Source: Arenicola marina
Taxonomy: Eukaryota; Annelida; Polychaeta; Arenicolidae
Direction of reading: 5' to 3'
DNA: 64,000 bases
Assembly: GCA_964019135.1 (NCBI GenBank)
Contig: OZ025255.1
Location: 22,235,708 to 22,299,707 of the forward strand
Each line of letters begins with the position of its first letter. Positions within the stretch are counted from its first letter, which is position 1. The position numbers were made by a program, and so were the translations under genes. This document shows positions 33,612-45,500 of the stretch, piece by piece. The notes beneath the pieces are model-generated. The model saw nothing but the letters and a program-made list of their open reading frames with translations. It did no database searches and was not told the DNA's origin.

Positions 33612-33830
33612 TTAGAGTTTTTTTTGCGCGGATGGTAATTCCGAATGATTAAATATGGCGAAGCAAGAATAAACTTCTGGCAAGTGGGATAAAGAAGTTG
33701 AACTAGACACCGAATTTACACCATTTACAAGCTGTTGGTGGCAAAGTTTATAGCGGTAGAAAGATATCCGATGTTTGCTGTCCTCTTTTGCTGTTGAATT
33801 GTTACAGTCAGCAGATGAACAGTACATCAT
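33612..33830 (-). pseudogene. THAP-type zinc finger N-terminal remnant
   Basis: The minus-strand frame starts MMYCSSADCNNSTAKEDSKHRISFYRY, matching the start of a THAP domain (C..x.C.N...... ISF.R.P). After this the frame no longer resembles THAP, and the conserved W and C..HF are not seen in frame, so the sequence is truncated or shifted. A donor-like AAG|GTAATT lies at the end (near 33610). THAP domains occur both in host factors and in P-element transposases; I cannot tell which this came from. Confidence 0.4.
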
Positions 33831-33899
33831 TTTGTTCTAAATTCATCGATGTTTCAAATCTATTAGTCAAATTCGCTTGGCATTATTCACGAGAGGTTT

Positions 33900-34286
33900 T
33901 AAGCTGATAGCTTGTTCCAAAGACGCACAGAGTCTCGCATGTAAACACATTTTTGGCTCAGCGGAGGGTAGTCGTCGGTGACGTGAACGCCTTGCTTGTG
34001 ATTAGCTAACTCTGGTCACATGTTCAAAACATGTAGACACCCGCCTGATGGGCAAAAGTCAGTATTTTATAATGTTGACGTGCGATTTTCTCGATGATGG
34101 TTTCTTTTTAAACAAAACGATTAACGGCAAATATAGTTTATACCAACATAGTTTAACTTTTATGTCACATTGCAGCCGCCCGGTATTTTCTTTTAAGAGC
34201 ATGGAGTGGACAGGAGGGTTAATATTAGACAATTGAATGTTTGAGCTCCGACCTTACCTAATAATTCAGTCGAAGACCTGAGAGAA
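33900..34286. other. no gene seen
   Basis: No recognisable coding sequence or repeat beyond scattered short ORFs. Confidence 0.4.
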
Positions 34287-34288
34287 TA

Positions 34289-35044
34289 GGGCTGTACAGT
34301 CACAACGGGAACTGATAGAGACTTCACGAGACAGGGATACTAATACTCAACGTCGATGCTTTAGTAGCAACGGTCTGTACGTTCTGCCTCGATTCCGGTT
34401 GTTTGCATTAACTCGCTTCAAACACAATCCCGGTTAAAGCCGTCCTTGAATGCACAATAAGAATTATACCATCACAGTAGGTTTATGTAATATATGAGCG
34501 GTTGAACAGTTGATAGTCAATCATGAAACAGCCGCATTCTGGTCTGTCAGTGTCAGGCGAGCCAATGTGTCGTATGGGGTTTTCCCTGTCGTAGGACGTA
34601 ACAACCTTACATTTGCGCGCGGTATCTATGGTTAAGCAAAACGCTCCTTATATGGACTGGTCAGGCGAGGACAATGATCCTGTGTGTCGCCGAAACGTAA
34701 ACATTGATAATTTATCTCAAAATTCAACGCTTCCAACCATGTCATCGGGCGGACCACATGCATTATGGAGAGATAAATGTCTTTGTCTTTATCGATATTG
34801 TGATTTTATAGCAATGCCTGGACCAAATCAAAAAAAATAAAAATTCACACCCACTCGCTTCTTCACATACGAACCGCGCAGCCAGCCGGTTCCCCAACAC
34901 TCATACGTGGATTACAATGAGTGCGAGTCACGCAGCTGCAGCAGGGCACCAGCGTGATGCGCACTCGTTCCAAGAGCACGTGCTTTTTTGTTGGTCCCCA
35001 AAAGATTTAACCCGAAAATAGAACCCGCGAGAACTGTACAGCCC
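34289..35044. mobile_element. 756-bp MITE, TA-flanked, GGGCTRTACAGT ends
   Basis: Starts GGGCTGTACAGT and ends with the exact complement ACTGTACAGCCC. TA lies on both sides (34287-34288 and 35045-35046), as in Tc1/mariner-type insertions. An inner block GCACGTG...GGTCCCCAAAA is shared with the second copy at 53440-54397. It contains a 75-codon open stretch with no recognised family. Confidence 0.7.
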
Positions 35045-35835
35045 TATGACCAGAGACATAGCACCGAACACAAATTGTAGACTTAGCAGATCATGGGCTA
35101 CGCCACAGTTCATAAAATAACAAATCCGTCATGTGTCAGCGAAAATATTATTTTATTTTCCCTTTAACCTGAAATTGTATAAAATTCAACATGGAGATGA
35201 AGAGAACCAGGTTACCATGAAATGGATGAAATAACAGAGATGAGGGTGCCAACGTCGACCGTATGAACAAAGCAGACGACAAGCGTGCTTACCTACCTAC
35301 TAAGATACTTGATTGGAACTACTGGGTCATTCCTGGTTGAAGGGGGTGTGGGGGGGGGGGGGGGCGGGTGAGCTTGATATCATGCAGTGAGGGGTTAAGC
35401 TAATGGAGCACAGAACATACGCACGCAGGTTTAACACACCGTTTTAATAAACCTAGAAAAAAAAGTTTATGAAAAGTTTATGAAGAGAATTGGAATATTT
35501 TACTTTCACGGTTTAGACGTTTTTGTCAAAAGGGGGAACAAGCCTCAACGTACGTAAGGCGGGTGAGGCGGGGGGGGGGGGTAGTAGTGCGCGGAGCCGG
35601 GGTGTGTGGTATCTTATGATATCTAATTTACAGGTTATACATATAGGAGCCGCAGGTTGCCCAAACACGTGGGATCCAATTTAGGTGTCAATGGATCAGC
35701 TTAGAAACCCGGTCGGCCTCGTTCCGTATACAATGTGGCAATTGCCCCCCCCTCCCCCTTCCCAGTGCGGACATCAAAAAAGACTGACGCAACAAGGCTA
35801 AAATGCAATTTCGACCAGAGTCGAGTCGAATAATT

Positions 35836-36130
35836 ACGTTAATGGAAAATAAATAATAGAATACTTCTCAATTGAAACGAACGATATGACCCTAAATAGT
35901 TGGAATTTATGAAATCTGCACCACACACACCTCAATCCGCTCGTGGAAAGTACATTAGAGCGATAGATTACTCCATGCGTCTAGGACGTTAATGGAAAAT
36001 AAATAATAGAATACTTCTCAATTGAAACGAACGATATGACCCTAAATAGTTGGAATTTATGAAATCTGCACCACACACACCTCAATCCGCTCGTGGAAAG
36101 TACATTAGAGCGATAGATTACTCCATGCGT
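35836..36130 (+). repeat. 150-bp tandem duplication, two copies
   Basis: ACGTTAATGGAAAATAAA starts at 35836 and again at 35986, and the following bases are virtually identical up to TTACTCCATGCGT. It is non-coding and looks recent. Confidence 0.85.
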
Positions 36131-37900
36131 GGATGCGTGGAAAAGACAAGTCGTTTGGTGTACTTTCCAGGTTTAAACCCAAATGCAGAATATTTGCTAG
36201 AGTTTTATAATTCCAATTTAGTATTATCCTGATATTTATTGTTCACAGGACAGTTCTCCATATCCAGCAATAAATAATAGATGTTACAGGCAAATGGTTT
36301 GAACCGGATTCTGCTCTTTGTCCTCCTGTTATACATCACCATGTTAATGTATCGTATCATTGTTATTATTGGTATTTGAACCGAAACAGTTCCTAAATAG
36401 ACCAATTAATTCATCGCGCAATGCATTAAAGGTTAATAGTCCCAATAACGCTCGATCTATAATTCGACTTGTTATAGGTTTAATTTTAACTTTTAAATCG
36501 CGTCAATTCAAAGTCGGTGCATTGCTAGAGACTCCTTTTACAATGACTATCGCATGAAGCACGGGAGATAACTACATTAACACCCAAGCGCCAATCTAAC
36601 AGTGCTACGGCTTACCCCAGATATAGTTGTTGATCGATCAAAAATACTGTAGTGCAACATAGAAATGATTGATTCAATAACCTTTCACCAAAGAAAACGA
36701 GCTAAACTTGCGATGACGATGATGCGACCAAGCAAAACTTGTACATTTTAAGTGAAAACCGTGGTCTTTAATATAAACAGAAAAAGAGAGACAGCTTCCC
36801 TGTTGTTGAACTGACTAGACTATCCCATGCAGAGCCCCTGGCGGCAGTGCATGGTTTCTCGTATATAACAGCTCACCAAGGTTCTATGTATGACAATCGG
36901 TGAATGTGAATGTGTTCCTGTCCCAAAGTGCGAAGAACAATATCGTAATTAGAGCGACAATAATAATCAAGCAGTATATCGCTGCGGCTGATGAACGTAT
37001 CAGACACCTCTACCATTCATCACAGAATTCTATCATTCGCGCCCCTATGTGATGCACATAATCGCTGCAGTTTTGCATATTCATGATTTACGCACACAAT
37101 AAGATCCATATTATAACTTGCAGAGGCAAAGATCTGAGCAAAGAATATATCACAAAATTAATATATACAATTAGGCGAACATGATACAATGATGAGTAAC
37201 GATAATGACTCGCTTTTGGGTTCGAAGAATTATACACTCATGAACAATTTTGACTTTAGAAGTCACACAGAAAAAAAGTCGTACATCGTCTCTCAACATT
37301 AACACCGCGACTTGAAACTCTTAAGCAACGTAAGTATATTCTTCACTCAATTATCTTTACAATAACGACAAAATTACTTTAATACAATCAAATGACGGAA
37401 TGTCTCAAGACAAGTCTTGAATAGAAGGGACACAACGTTAGATATTATCGCAGGATATCCTAATACATTTTAAACTTATAGAAGGGAATGTATATTTTAT
37501 TTGTTCGTTTCTAACCGAAATCGTCCAATGAAGAGGTTCACTACACACTAAAATTGTTATTGGTACATTCTCCTATTCCCTTTACTCAACTCAGTACACA
37601 ACAAACCGTTGTCTAGACAACGGTTGGATAGCGCGCCGCGAAACCCTGAGACGATGGTTGTGAAGCTAGTGCTATGAACAGCTGTAAGATACAACGTCAT
37701 TATTTGAAATGACTTGAAATTATCCAGTTGAATTATTTGAAATTATCCAGTTGAAAATTAACGCAAACACAGAAAGCGGAAATAGTTTTGTCAGCAAACA
37801 AATGTTATCTCTAGCAATTGGAACAATTATGTACAAAGAAATAACTTTTTAAAATTAAGGGATTCATAAAATAGTTTGGGGGTTAACCACACTCAGTCTT
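36131..37900. other. no gene seen
   Basis: AT-rich intergenic sequence with short unassigned ORFs only, apart from the palindrome at 37604-37625. Confidence 0.4.
37604..37625. promoter_or_regulatory. perfect 22-bp palindrome, X-box-like
   Basis: AACCGTTGTC followed by its complement. The core GTTGTC-TA-GACAAC resembles the imperfect palindromes bound by RFX factors (GTNRCC-N(0-3)-RGYAAC), though the central bases differ from consensus. No adjacent promoter is recognised, so a regulatory role is speculative. Confidence 0.3.
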
Positions 37901-38079
37901 CATGCGCCAGTATCATTCTATGTCAAGGTCACTTGCTTATTTTCGCACAGCAGGCGTTGCGAAATACTTTCCAAACGCCGATTCTGGAAGACACAACGAG
38001 ATTACTTCTGTTGTCTCTTGCAGTCGATCTCCGTTGTTAATGATCTCGCGTGCGAACCATGATGGCGGCGACAGGACAG

Positions 38080-38280
38080 CTTGCAACGTGGCCAACAGAA
38101 ATCTGGCCAAGCGGAACATGCCAGAGAGGCAAACGGCCAAGAGGCACACGGCCAAGAGCCACAAACTAACAGCCATATAACTAACAACCACATGACCAAT
38201 AGCCACATGACTAAGAACCACATTTAAGAGTAAAACTGGTCAAGGGTCATATGGCCAACAGTCATGTGGCTACACGGATA
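38080..38280 (+). repeat. degenerate short-period tandem repeat (GGCCAA / CCACATGAC motifs)
   Basis: Runs of GGCCAAGMGGCACAC-like units pass into CCACATGACYAAKARCCACATG-like units. Period is about 12-18 bp with much drift, so this is a minisatellite-like stretch without reading-frame conservation. Confidence 0.5.
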
Positions 38281-38589
38281 GCAGCCTCCATGGAATGCAG
38301 CCGCACGAGAATGTAAATGGCCGCAGGTTGTTTGTTATGTAGCTATTTGTTGGTGTGTGGTTAGCTATCTTATTTCATTTCCCATCGACAATGTGCCAAG
38401 TTTCAGCACAAATCCTCAGCTGCATGGTGAACAATCCGGAAACATGAGCATCGCTTTCTCTCGCACACAGAAATTGTAGGAATGAAGATTCTTGTTCCCG
38501 GTTAGCTGTTGATGTGATGTCTACAGTTAGTCTCATGGAATGCATCGAAGAGCAACAGCAGCCTTGTTACACCTTGGGCTTTATACAAT

Positions 38590-38715
38590 ACAATGTTCTG
38601 TTGGCCCTTGCTTATTTCCTATAAGCTCTCGCCACTATGAGACTCATGGAAAACTATTCACAACCAAGCGACTACGCGCGGTACCAGCAGACACGTGGAG
38701 TCCTCATCATACCAC
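38590..38715 (-). repeat. interspersed repeat 'E', copy 3 (inverted fragment)
   Basis: Reverse complement of the 5285-5405 block (CACGTGTCTGCTGGTA, GTAGTCGCTTG, GGCGAGAGCTTATAG). Confidence 0.6.
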
Positions 38716-39382
38716 AAATATACAGGAAGGATCCTGGTCACGGCACCATAAATGGTTCATTTCATTTGTCCCAGACGTCGTGGGGCATGCTGGTTCCGTC
38801 ACCAGACGCACTGCACCATTCTGATCACGATACCAAAATGCAAGCTTGTCGAAACGTCCAAAGCGAGTGTCTATGCTCGCTTTTTCTTCTGGGAGCCGAC
38901 AGCGGGTTCGGGTCGAAGCTCGCGGTATTGAAACTGAAACAAGAGCAGCACATCCTAATTAACATAGAGTTATGTTATGCATATCCAACCAAATAAATTA
39001 GCAGACACGATCAGTTCAAACAGAAACAACCAAGACAGACATGAAAAGAGAACAATTTAATAAAATTATTTTTGATCGTGTTTGACAGCAAAAAGGTACC
39101 GTTATTACAAATCCTACTTTCCTGTCAGTCCTACGTTCTAAAATATGAAGGTTTAACCATTGAACGTCGGGCTACAAACGTTAAAAATTTGATTGCGTAC
39201 GCGTTGGAACCTTAACTAGTTAGACGTTTAAAAAGAAATTCACTTCTTTGCATTACTGCGGGTGTGGGGGGGGGGAGGGCGATTTTCCATTTAAAACTGT
39301 AGATGGACACATTACGGGGAAGCAGGGCGAAAAAGCGGTGTCAAAAACAAGGACATGGATACTTTTAATTAGGCGCAAGATG

Positions 39383-39558
39383 TCATACATGCAAAACAGC
39401 ATCATTCAGTAACGGAAGTGGGATAGTCAGGGGTGGGGGGGGGGGCTCAGACGAACGCACCAGTTCCTTGTCGGACGGCACTCTGGACAGGTAATCCAAC
39501 ACCTCGTTGTTGGGAATAGCATTCGGCGCGCGCAGCTTCTTGGTAAACTTGTTGATGC
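39383..39558 (-). CDS. MCTP: MCTP exon 15: C-terminal tail and stop
   Basis: [20 protein letters not shown] then [20 protein letters not shown], with the stop at 39383-39385. The tail after SRVPSD is species-specific. A GTGCGT donor lies inside (after KEL), so a longer alternative C-terminus is possible. Confidence 0.88.
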
Positions 39559-42500
39559 CTGCAGCAGCGAGAGGGAAGATCACGGTGAAAATCTACTCCA
39601 AAGGTAGCGAGTTAGGAACGAATGACGTATATTCTTTGCGTCAGAATTTGTGATAAGATCCTACGATGTAAACTGATTTCCGTATTTCGGAGTCATTCGT
39701 TGCCATCGTCGTAACGAGACAGTAATAGTAATAATAGTTATAAATAATTACTTATAATGTCACAGAATAAAGCAAAACTGCTTAACTAAAAGAAAATAGC
39801 AAAAAAACAAATTACTTCCATGTGGCGTTTTCATCTAATGATCAATACTTCTTAATTTGAATTTGAGGCAACGTCATGCACCTTTTAGACACGGACAATT
39901 ATTGGCCGATCTCTACATGATGACCTGTTGTTGACTTACCCCAAAGCATGATGATGTACCGTATGGGGACATTATACAGTATAACTGACGCTATGGTGAG
40001 GACAATCACGGCTAACCACGACAGCCACGGCACGGTCCAGTTGAACGTACTGCAGGAACACAATTAAACAAAGTCATGGTCATCAATTCATTGAACCAGA
40101 CTCGGTTTTAAGGCCAATAGGGTAGGTTACCTATATATTACGCTTGCGTTGTTAATTATTTTATCAATCACTCTTAATATATTCTCAAAATTTCGTCTTG
40201 GAGTAACGAGATATCAAAGACAGTGCATGATTTACATTGACCATTCATACACGCACTACTGATAATTGGAAGGTACTACAGATACATATGCGTGCAGAAT
40301 AAGATCTAACGGTAGCAAAATGAGAAATACAACTGGAGTCGGAAAGTAAATTTTGCCACCGATATAATACAACTTGCACGAATAGTGGGAACTAGATATT
40401 AATTACTTGGAACATTCAAGAATGAAAACATGTATTTATTTATAGTGTGTCATGCGACAATGGTGTGGTGACAATAATGACGTATTAAACTTCTCACAAT
40501 ATGCTTAAGTGTATGTGTGTACTTTAACGAATTAGTGTTTTAGGCCGTTTTTGTGCACACAAGGTCCAAACTGGGCTAAGAAACCTCCCGGGACGATGAA
40601 GGACGAATCAATGTAACTTGCCCCACATTATATGCCGAAGCCCGGATTTGAGCCCAGGACTATTCAGCGGTATAGTACACCACTACACCAGGGAGCCGCC
40701 CCCCTCCATTTACTTGAGTGTATTATGTGTCAAAATGTTTCACTCTAGTCTGGCGCGAGCCACTGGTTGAATGGTGTACCCACTTTTTGACGCGTTCTCC
40801 CATGGAAGCCGCCATGTCCATTCCTTCTTGGACTTGGAGACAGACGTCCTGAATGGCCTGCAGCTTCTCCTTAAAGCTCTTCTTCTCCTCCTGCAAGACA
40901 TCGACATCATTACGGCCATTGCACAGTGTTCAGACCGCTAGCGTCTGCATGCAGAGCCACGAACTTAAGGATGAAACGACAGGAAACCACGAATACCACG
41001 AATAGCATACATCAGCAAGAGAAACGAATGTACGGCAACACACAGCACGGCAGCACGCGATTCAATAACAGTGCTAAAAGTGCTATGGTTGAAAAGATGT
41101 CGTGGACACATACAGGCACCTAGTTACAGATTAGTCACCAAACATCGCAAGAAATAAGCATATATGAACATGCTATCGGACAGTAAATATGTTTCAGGTA
41201 AACGGCCAACAAAAATAACATAAAATATCGGTTTATATTTATTGATAAAATATCAGACAATAAAATGATGTAAAAAATACCTTTGGGTCCATGCACGTCA
41301 ATGAACATCATGCAAAAACAATGGACGTATTAGGTTTTAACTTCATCTTTATCTAGAGAATTCTATCTTGTACGAGGCATGTCCTGCTGGAGAATAGGGT
41401 AAAACTGAATATGAGGAGCTAGAGCTAGTGTCAAACTTGTGGGGTCAATAAGACAGTCGTGACGCACACAAATTATGTACGAATCACATATGCATGAATT
41501 GTGACATAATTAATCTCGAAGAAAATGTTGATGAAAAAAAATGACTTAAAATTGCTCACACGGGAACAATAACAATAGTTCCAAGTTAACCTTCACCTTG
41601 GAAAACCTTGAAGTTAATGACATGCAAAACAGAGAAAATTAATTTTTGCATTGACTGACATTCGAATGTGAGATAAGCATATGTCAAGGGCATGTGAAGA
41701 TTTCAAAAATCTGGAAGGCGAAAGATAAAGGACGAGTAGGTAATTTAATTTACCTTAGCACCTTTCTTGTTTTTATCCTGCCGTGTGCGGAAGGCATGGT
41801 GGCCACAGGAAGAGGGCATTAAGTAGCAGACAAACCTAACATACGAGTCCCCGAGATGAGGGGCATAACACTAGCTTTATAGCGAGGCGGCAGAAGGGAG
41901 GGGGGGGGGTCAACATGGTGGGACTGGGGTGGGGGTGGTGGGATTTGCGTACCGGGCCCTCTGTTAATAGAGATGGGTTATGGATAGGTATATATATAAC
42001 TATACATGATCATGGATATGTAGCCTAAGTAGATGATACGCTTCTGAACAGAGACGAAAAGGGAATCAACTGACCATTCAAAACATAGTTAAAGGAAATC
42101 CCAGTCACCAGGATAGATAACTAACCGGCCAGGGAACGATTATTAACTACTGGAAGCTTATGACAGGATGTTAATCCTAAGGCTCTATATCATTGTGTGA
42201 AGCCACTAGCCAACTTTCATGGTTAATATGTAGTAAGTAGTATCGGTGCAGAACAGGCAAGTTAGACTATGAACGTCGGCCGAGTTATTCCAGTGATCCA
42301 GTGTTGCAAGGGATTCGCGTTAGCTTGAGAGTTCAGAATGGAAAGAATTCAAGCTCGCCTTACCTTTGGCTTGGAAGAGTGGTAAGATTTCTTGAGGGAG
42401 TGGTTCGTTTGTGACGCATAATTCTTGCCCAGTCTGTATCTCTTTATACATGAACATAGAGTGTGTTGGAAATGGTCTTCTACCACACCCCACAGAGGCG

Positions 42501-45500
42501 GATTCAGAGTTTAGAGAGTGGGGAGGCTTGAATTTCGCGACTACAGGGGCGAATCCAGACTTTAGGGGGTGGGGGTTCTCTCTGAAAACTCGCGACCGGG
42601 GGGGGGGGGCTAAACCTGTCGGTGGGGGGGCTTCTGCGGCTTGACCAGGGCAGGGGGGGGGCTATAGCCGCAGTAGCCTCCCCGCTGGATCCGCCACTGC
42701 CCCACGTACTTGTTATACTGCACTACCTCATCCACTACTCTAAACACCTTATGACACTAATCACCACACCCTGGTAGAACTATTAATTACAATATATTCG
42801 TTGGTACCGATCGACTGTTGGCTGCGTTTAGCACGTGATGTCGATGGCGTCTCGATGAATCACACTTGTTGCCGTTACACGACAAGCGGCATGGAGTTCG
42901 AACGATTCCCAATTGTTACCGCCATTTTGTTCTATTGCCTTTGTGGATTTAAATTGGGAAGCTTCGAAGAAAGTAGTCAGCGCATAGCTTGCGGTGTGAC
43001 AATGAAGCTACATTTCGCGTTTGACGTCATTGTGAAGTCGCGCTTGGACGCAAGGAATATTGTCTATATGATGTTGATAATATCCTGTTACTGGTGACAC
43101 GGATTTGGTTTTGCCCTATGTTATCAGTCGTAATCAACAACATGAAATTGCAGGATTTGCGCGTACGCTTTTCGTGACATCCACGGAGTCGATTTGGCAC
43201 TTCACCTCCCGCCAGATCTATGCACATCGGTATCAAATTCAAGTAAATAAATCCGAACGACTGCCATATATAATCCTTGACTACAGCTAGCATGCAAGAT
43301 GATCCATTATCCGTTATTGATCGCAAATAACAAGCGGGGCTATGTAACAGAAGGGAGGGTTGGCTTGGTAAAACACCAACAACGATATACCTTTGGCTGT
43401 TCCATACAAGGGTAAAACAAAAGCCATGGGAATACAAATTATAAGACAGTGGTTGAAACTGGACAGCTATTCACTGGTTCAATGGGTTATTGGCTGAAGG
43501 CAGTACCATGCCCTATACAACACATATATTTATATATGTATATTTATGTAAATACATGTAACTTTTATACATGCTGAAGACTAGGTGGATGACTATGAAC
43601 AACAGTTACATAAAATGCATTCCAAACAAACATAATACAAGATGTATATAAATTTGTATGTATGCATATATCCTGTAACATTAATTAAAATGCTACTTTG
43701 TTACCGCTAATACACCCGTTGACTTAAATGTCATGCATTTTTTCTTTTTTATTATACCATCTTCTTCTCTAAATTCCGCTTTTGTCACATTCACAATGTA
43801 ATATTATAAGCTACGACCTAAGTATTTAGAACTAGCACATCTACATTATCGTGAACTCGCATCTGTACCTTAGCTCATTGTCTCTTTTCCCAGAGGTTTA
43901 ATGCGAATTATAAATATGGCATCGTACTGTGCTAAAGTTGTATACGGTAACACAACTTGCATTGGATATCATTGGGTGTAACCACTATAGGAGTGGCGAT
44001 TACTTCCTGAGTTACCATACAAAAATACGGATGGTCGGGATGTAGGAATAATGTAATGTCATACCTTAGCCTCAGAAACATCATCATCATCGTCATCTTC
44101 TTCATCAACGTATTCCTGAAGTAGTATGACCAATATATACAGCAATAGGACATGGAACAAATCTATGATAGTGATGGCACGAAGTTGGCTGGGAATTTTA
44201 ATATTAAATATATGTGAATCGGGAAATCATCAATTGAGTATTGTGTATCCGCCCTTCCATTGCATGCGGAGAGTTCTGCTTTTAATTCATAATGTGGGCG
44301 ATAATATGTGGATCGACCAGCTACTTACACTCTCGTCTTTGTCCTTCATGAGGTTGCCGACGATTTGAACAACGAGAAGATTCTTCAGAAAGACGATAAG
44401 GAGCGTGACAGGCAACATGTAAAGCTCGAAGTTCCACACTATGATGAGGAATACCTGCAACATGATAAACAACCACAGTTGATAACAAATTTATGGATGG
44501 ACTCGATGGTATAGACACCGGCCCACGTGTGAAACTGGTGATGACGGTGCTGGAATATGCTCAGCTGTCGGACTCGAAGTCTGATATACTGACCTGGATA
44601 TCAGATACGTCAAATCAAACGTAGTCAGCCATGACATAACGAAATAAGCGTAGACGCTCACTCTAAAGAATACACTTCATCCTGTATTTTGTTCGCTAGG
44701 CACGTATTTTCAGGAACTACGTCAGTATGCAAAGTGTAATTGGGGGGTGGGGGATATATGTACATATATATTATATACCATTGACATTATCATAAAGTAG
44801 ACCCAAAAGTCTTATCACTGACCAGGAAGGCTGTTAGACTTCTGGGCTTTGATTCCCACTCGAAGCAGCTCTGGAGGAACTTCCCAGACTCCACCGCGGA
44901 AGCCGCGATCTTCGACACGCGGTCGATGTTACGCTTCATCACCTTGGAGATATCAATAACAACTGACGTCACAATACTGGCCACAATGAACGATGACGTC
45001 ATTTGACGGGATAAGATGCAACAATGGCATCTTATGTAGGATGACAAACAATTGATGACATGAAGTCATATCAAAGCCAGAATTAACAATGGATGACGTG
45101 ATGATATTCCACGAAGACCTGGTTATGACGAGATGCATATATATATATGCATGTGACAATATTTATGTTGGATGATGACCAATCGATGACGTAATGACGT
45201 ATGATGACAATTGAGCATTGGCACCTTTTTCTCCGACGTGATATAAAAAGCAAAGGTATCCTGTCCAGGGATATATATAACAAATGTATAATATTATAAA
45301 ATTATAAATATAATTATTTACGTTTTATTCAGAATAATAAAAGGATATATGTTTCTTATCCAGGATGAGAAATATGTATTGACGTTATTTCAACCAATGA
45401 TTAACGATTAATCGAAGAGTTAAGCGTGGAAATTATGTTTTGCTACTTACAGATAATTTAAACTTGGAATCAGGTTGCATATATTTTTCTTCACGGGGGT

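Noticed and set aside
43027..43437. 136-codon minus-strand frame in an MCTP intron
   Set aside because: No recognisable domain, no splice sites that keep the MCTP phase, and composition like the surrounding intron.
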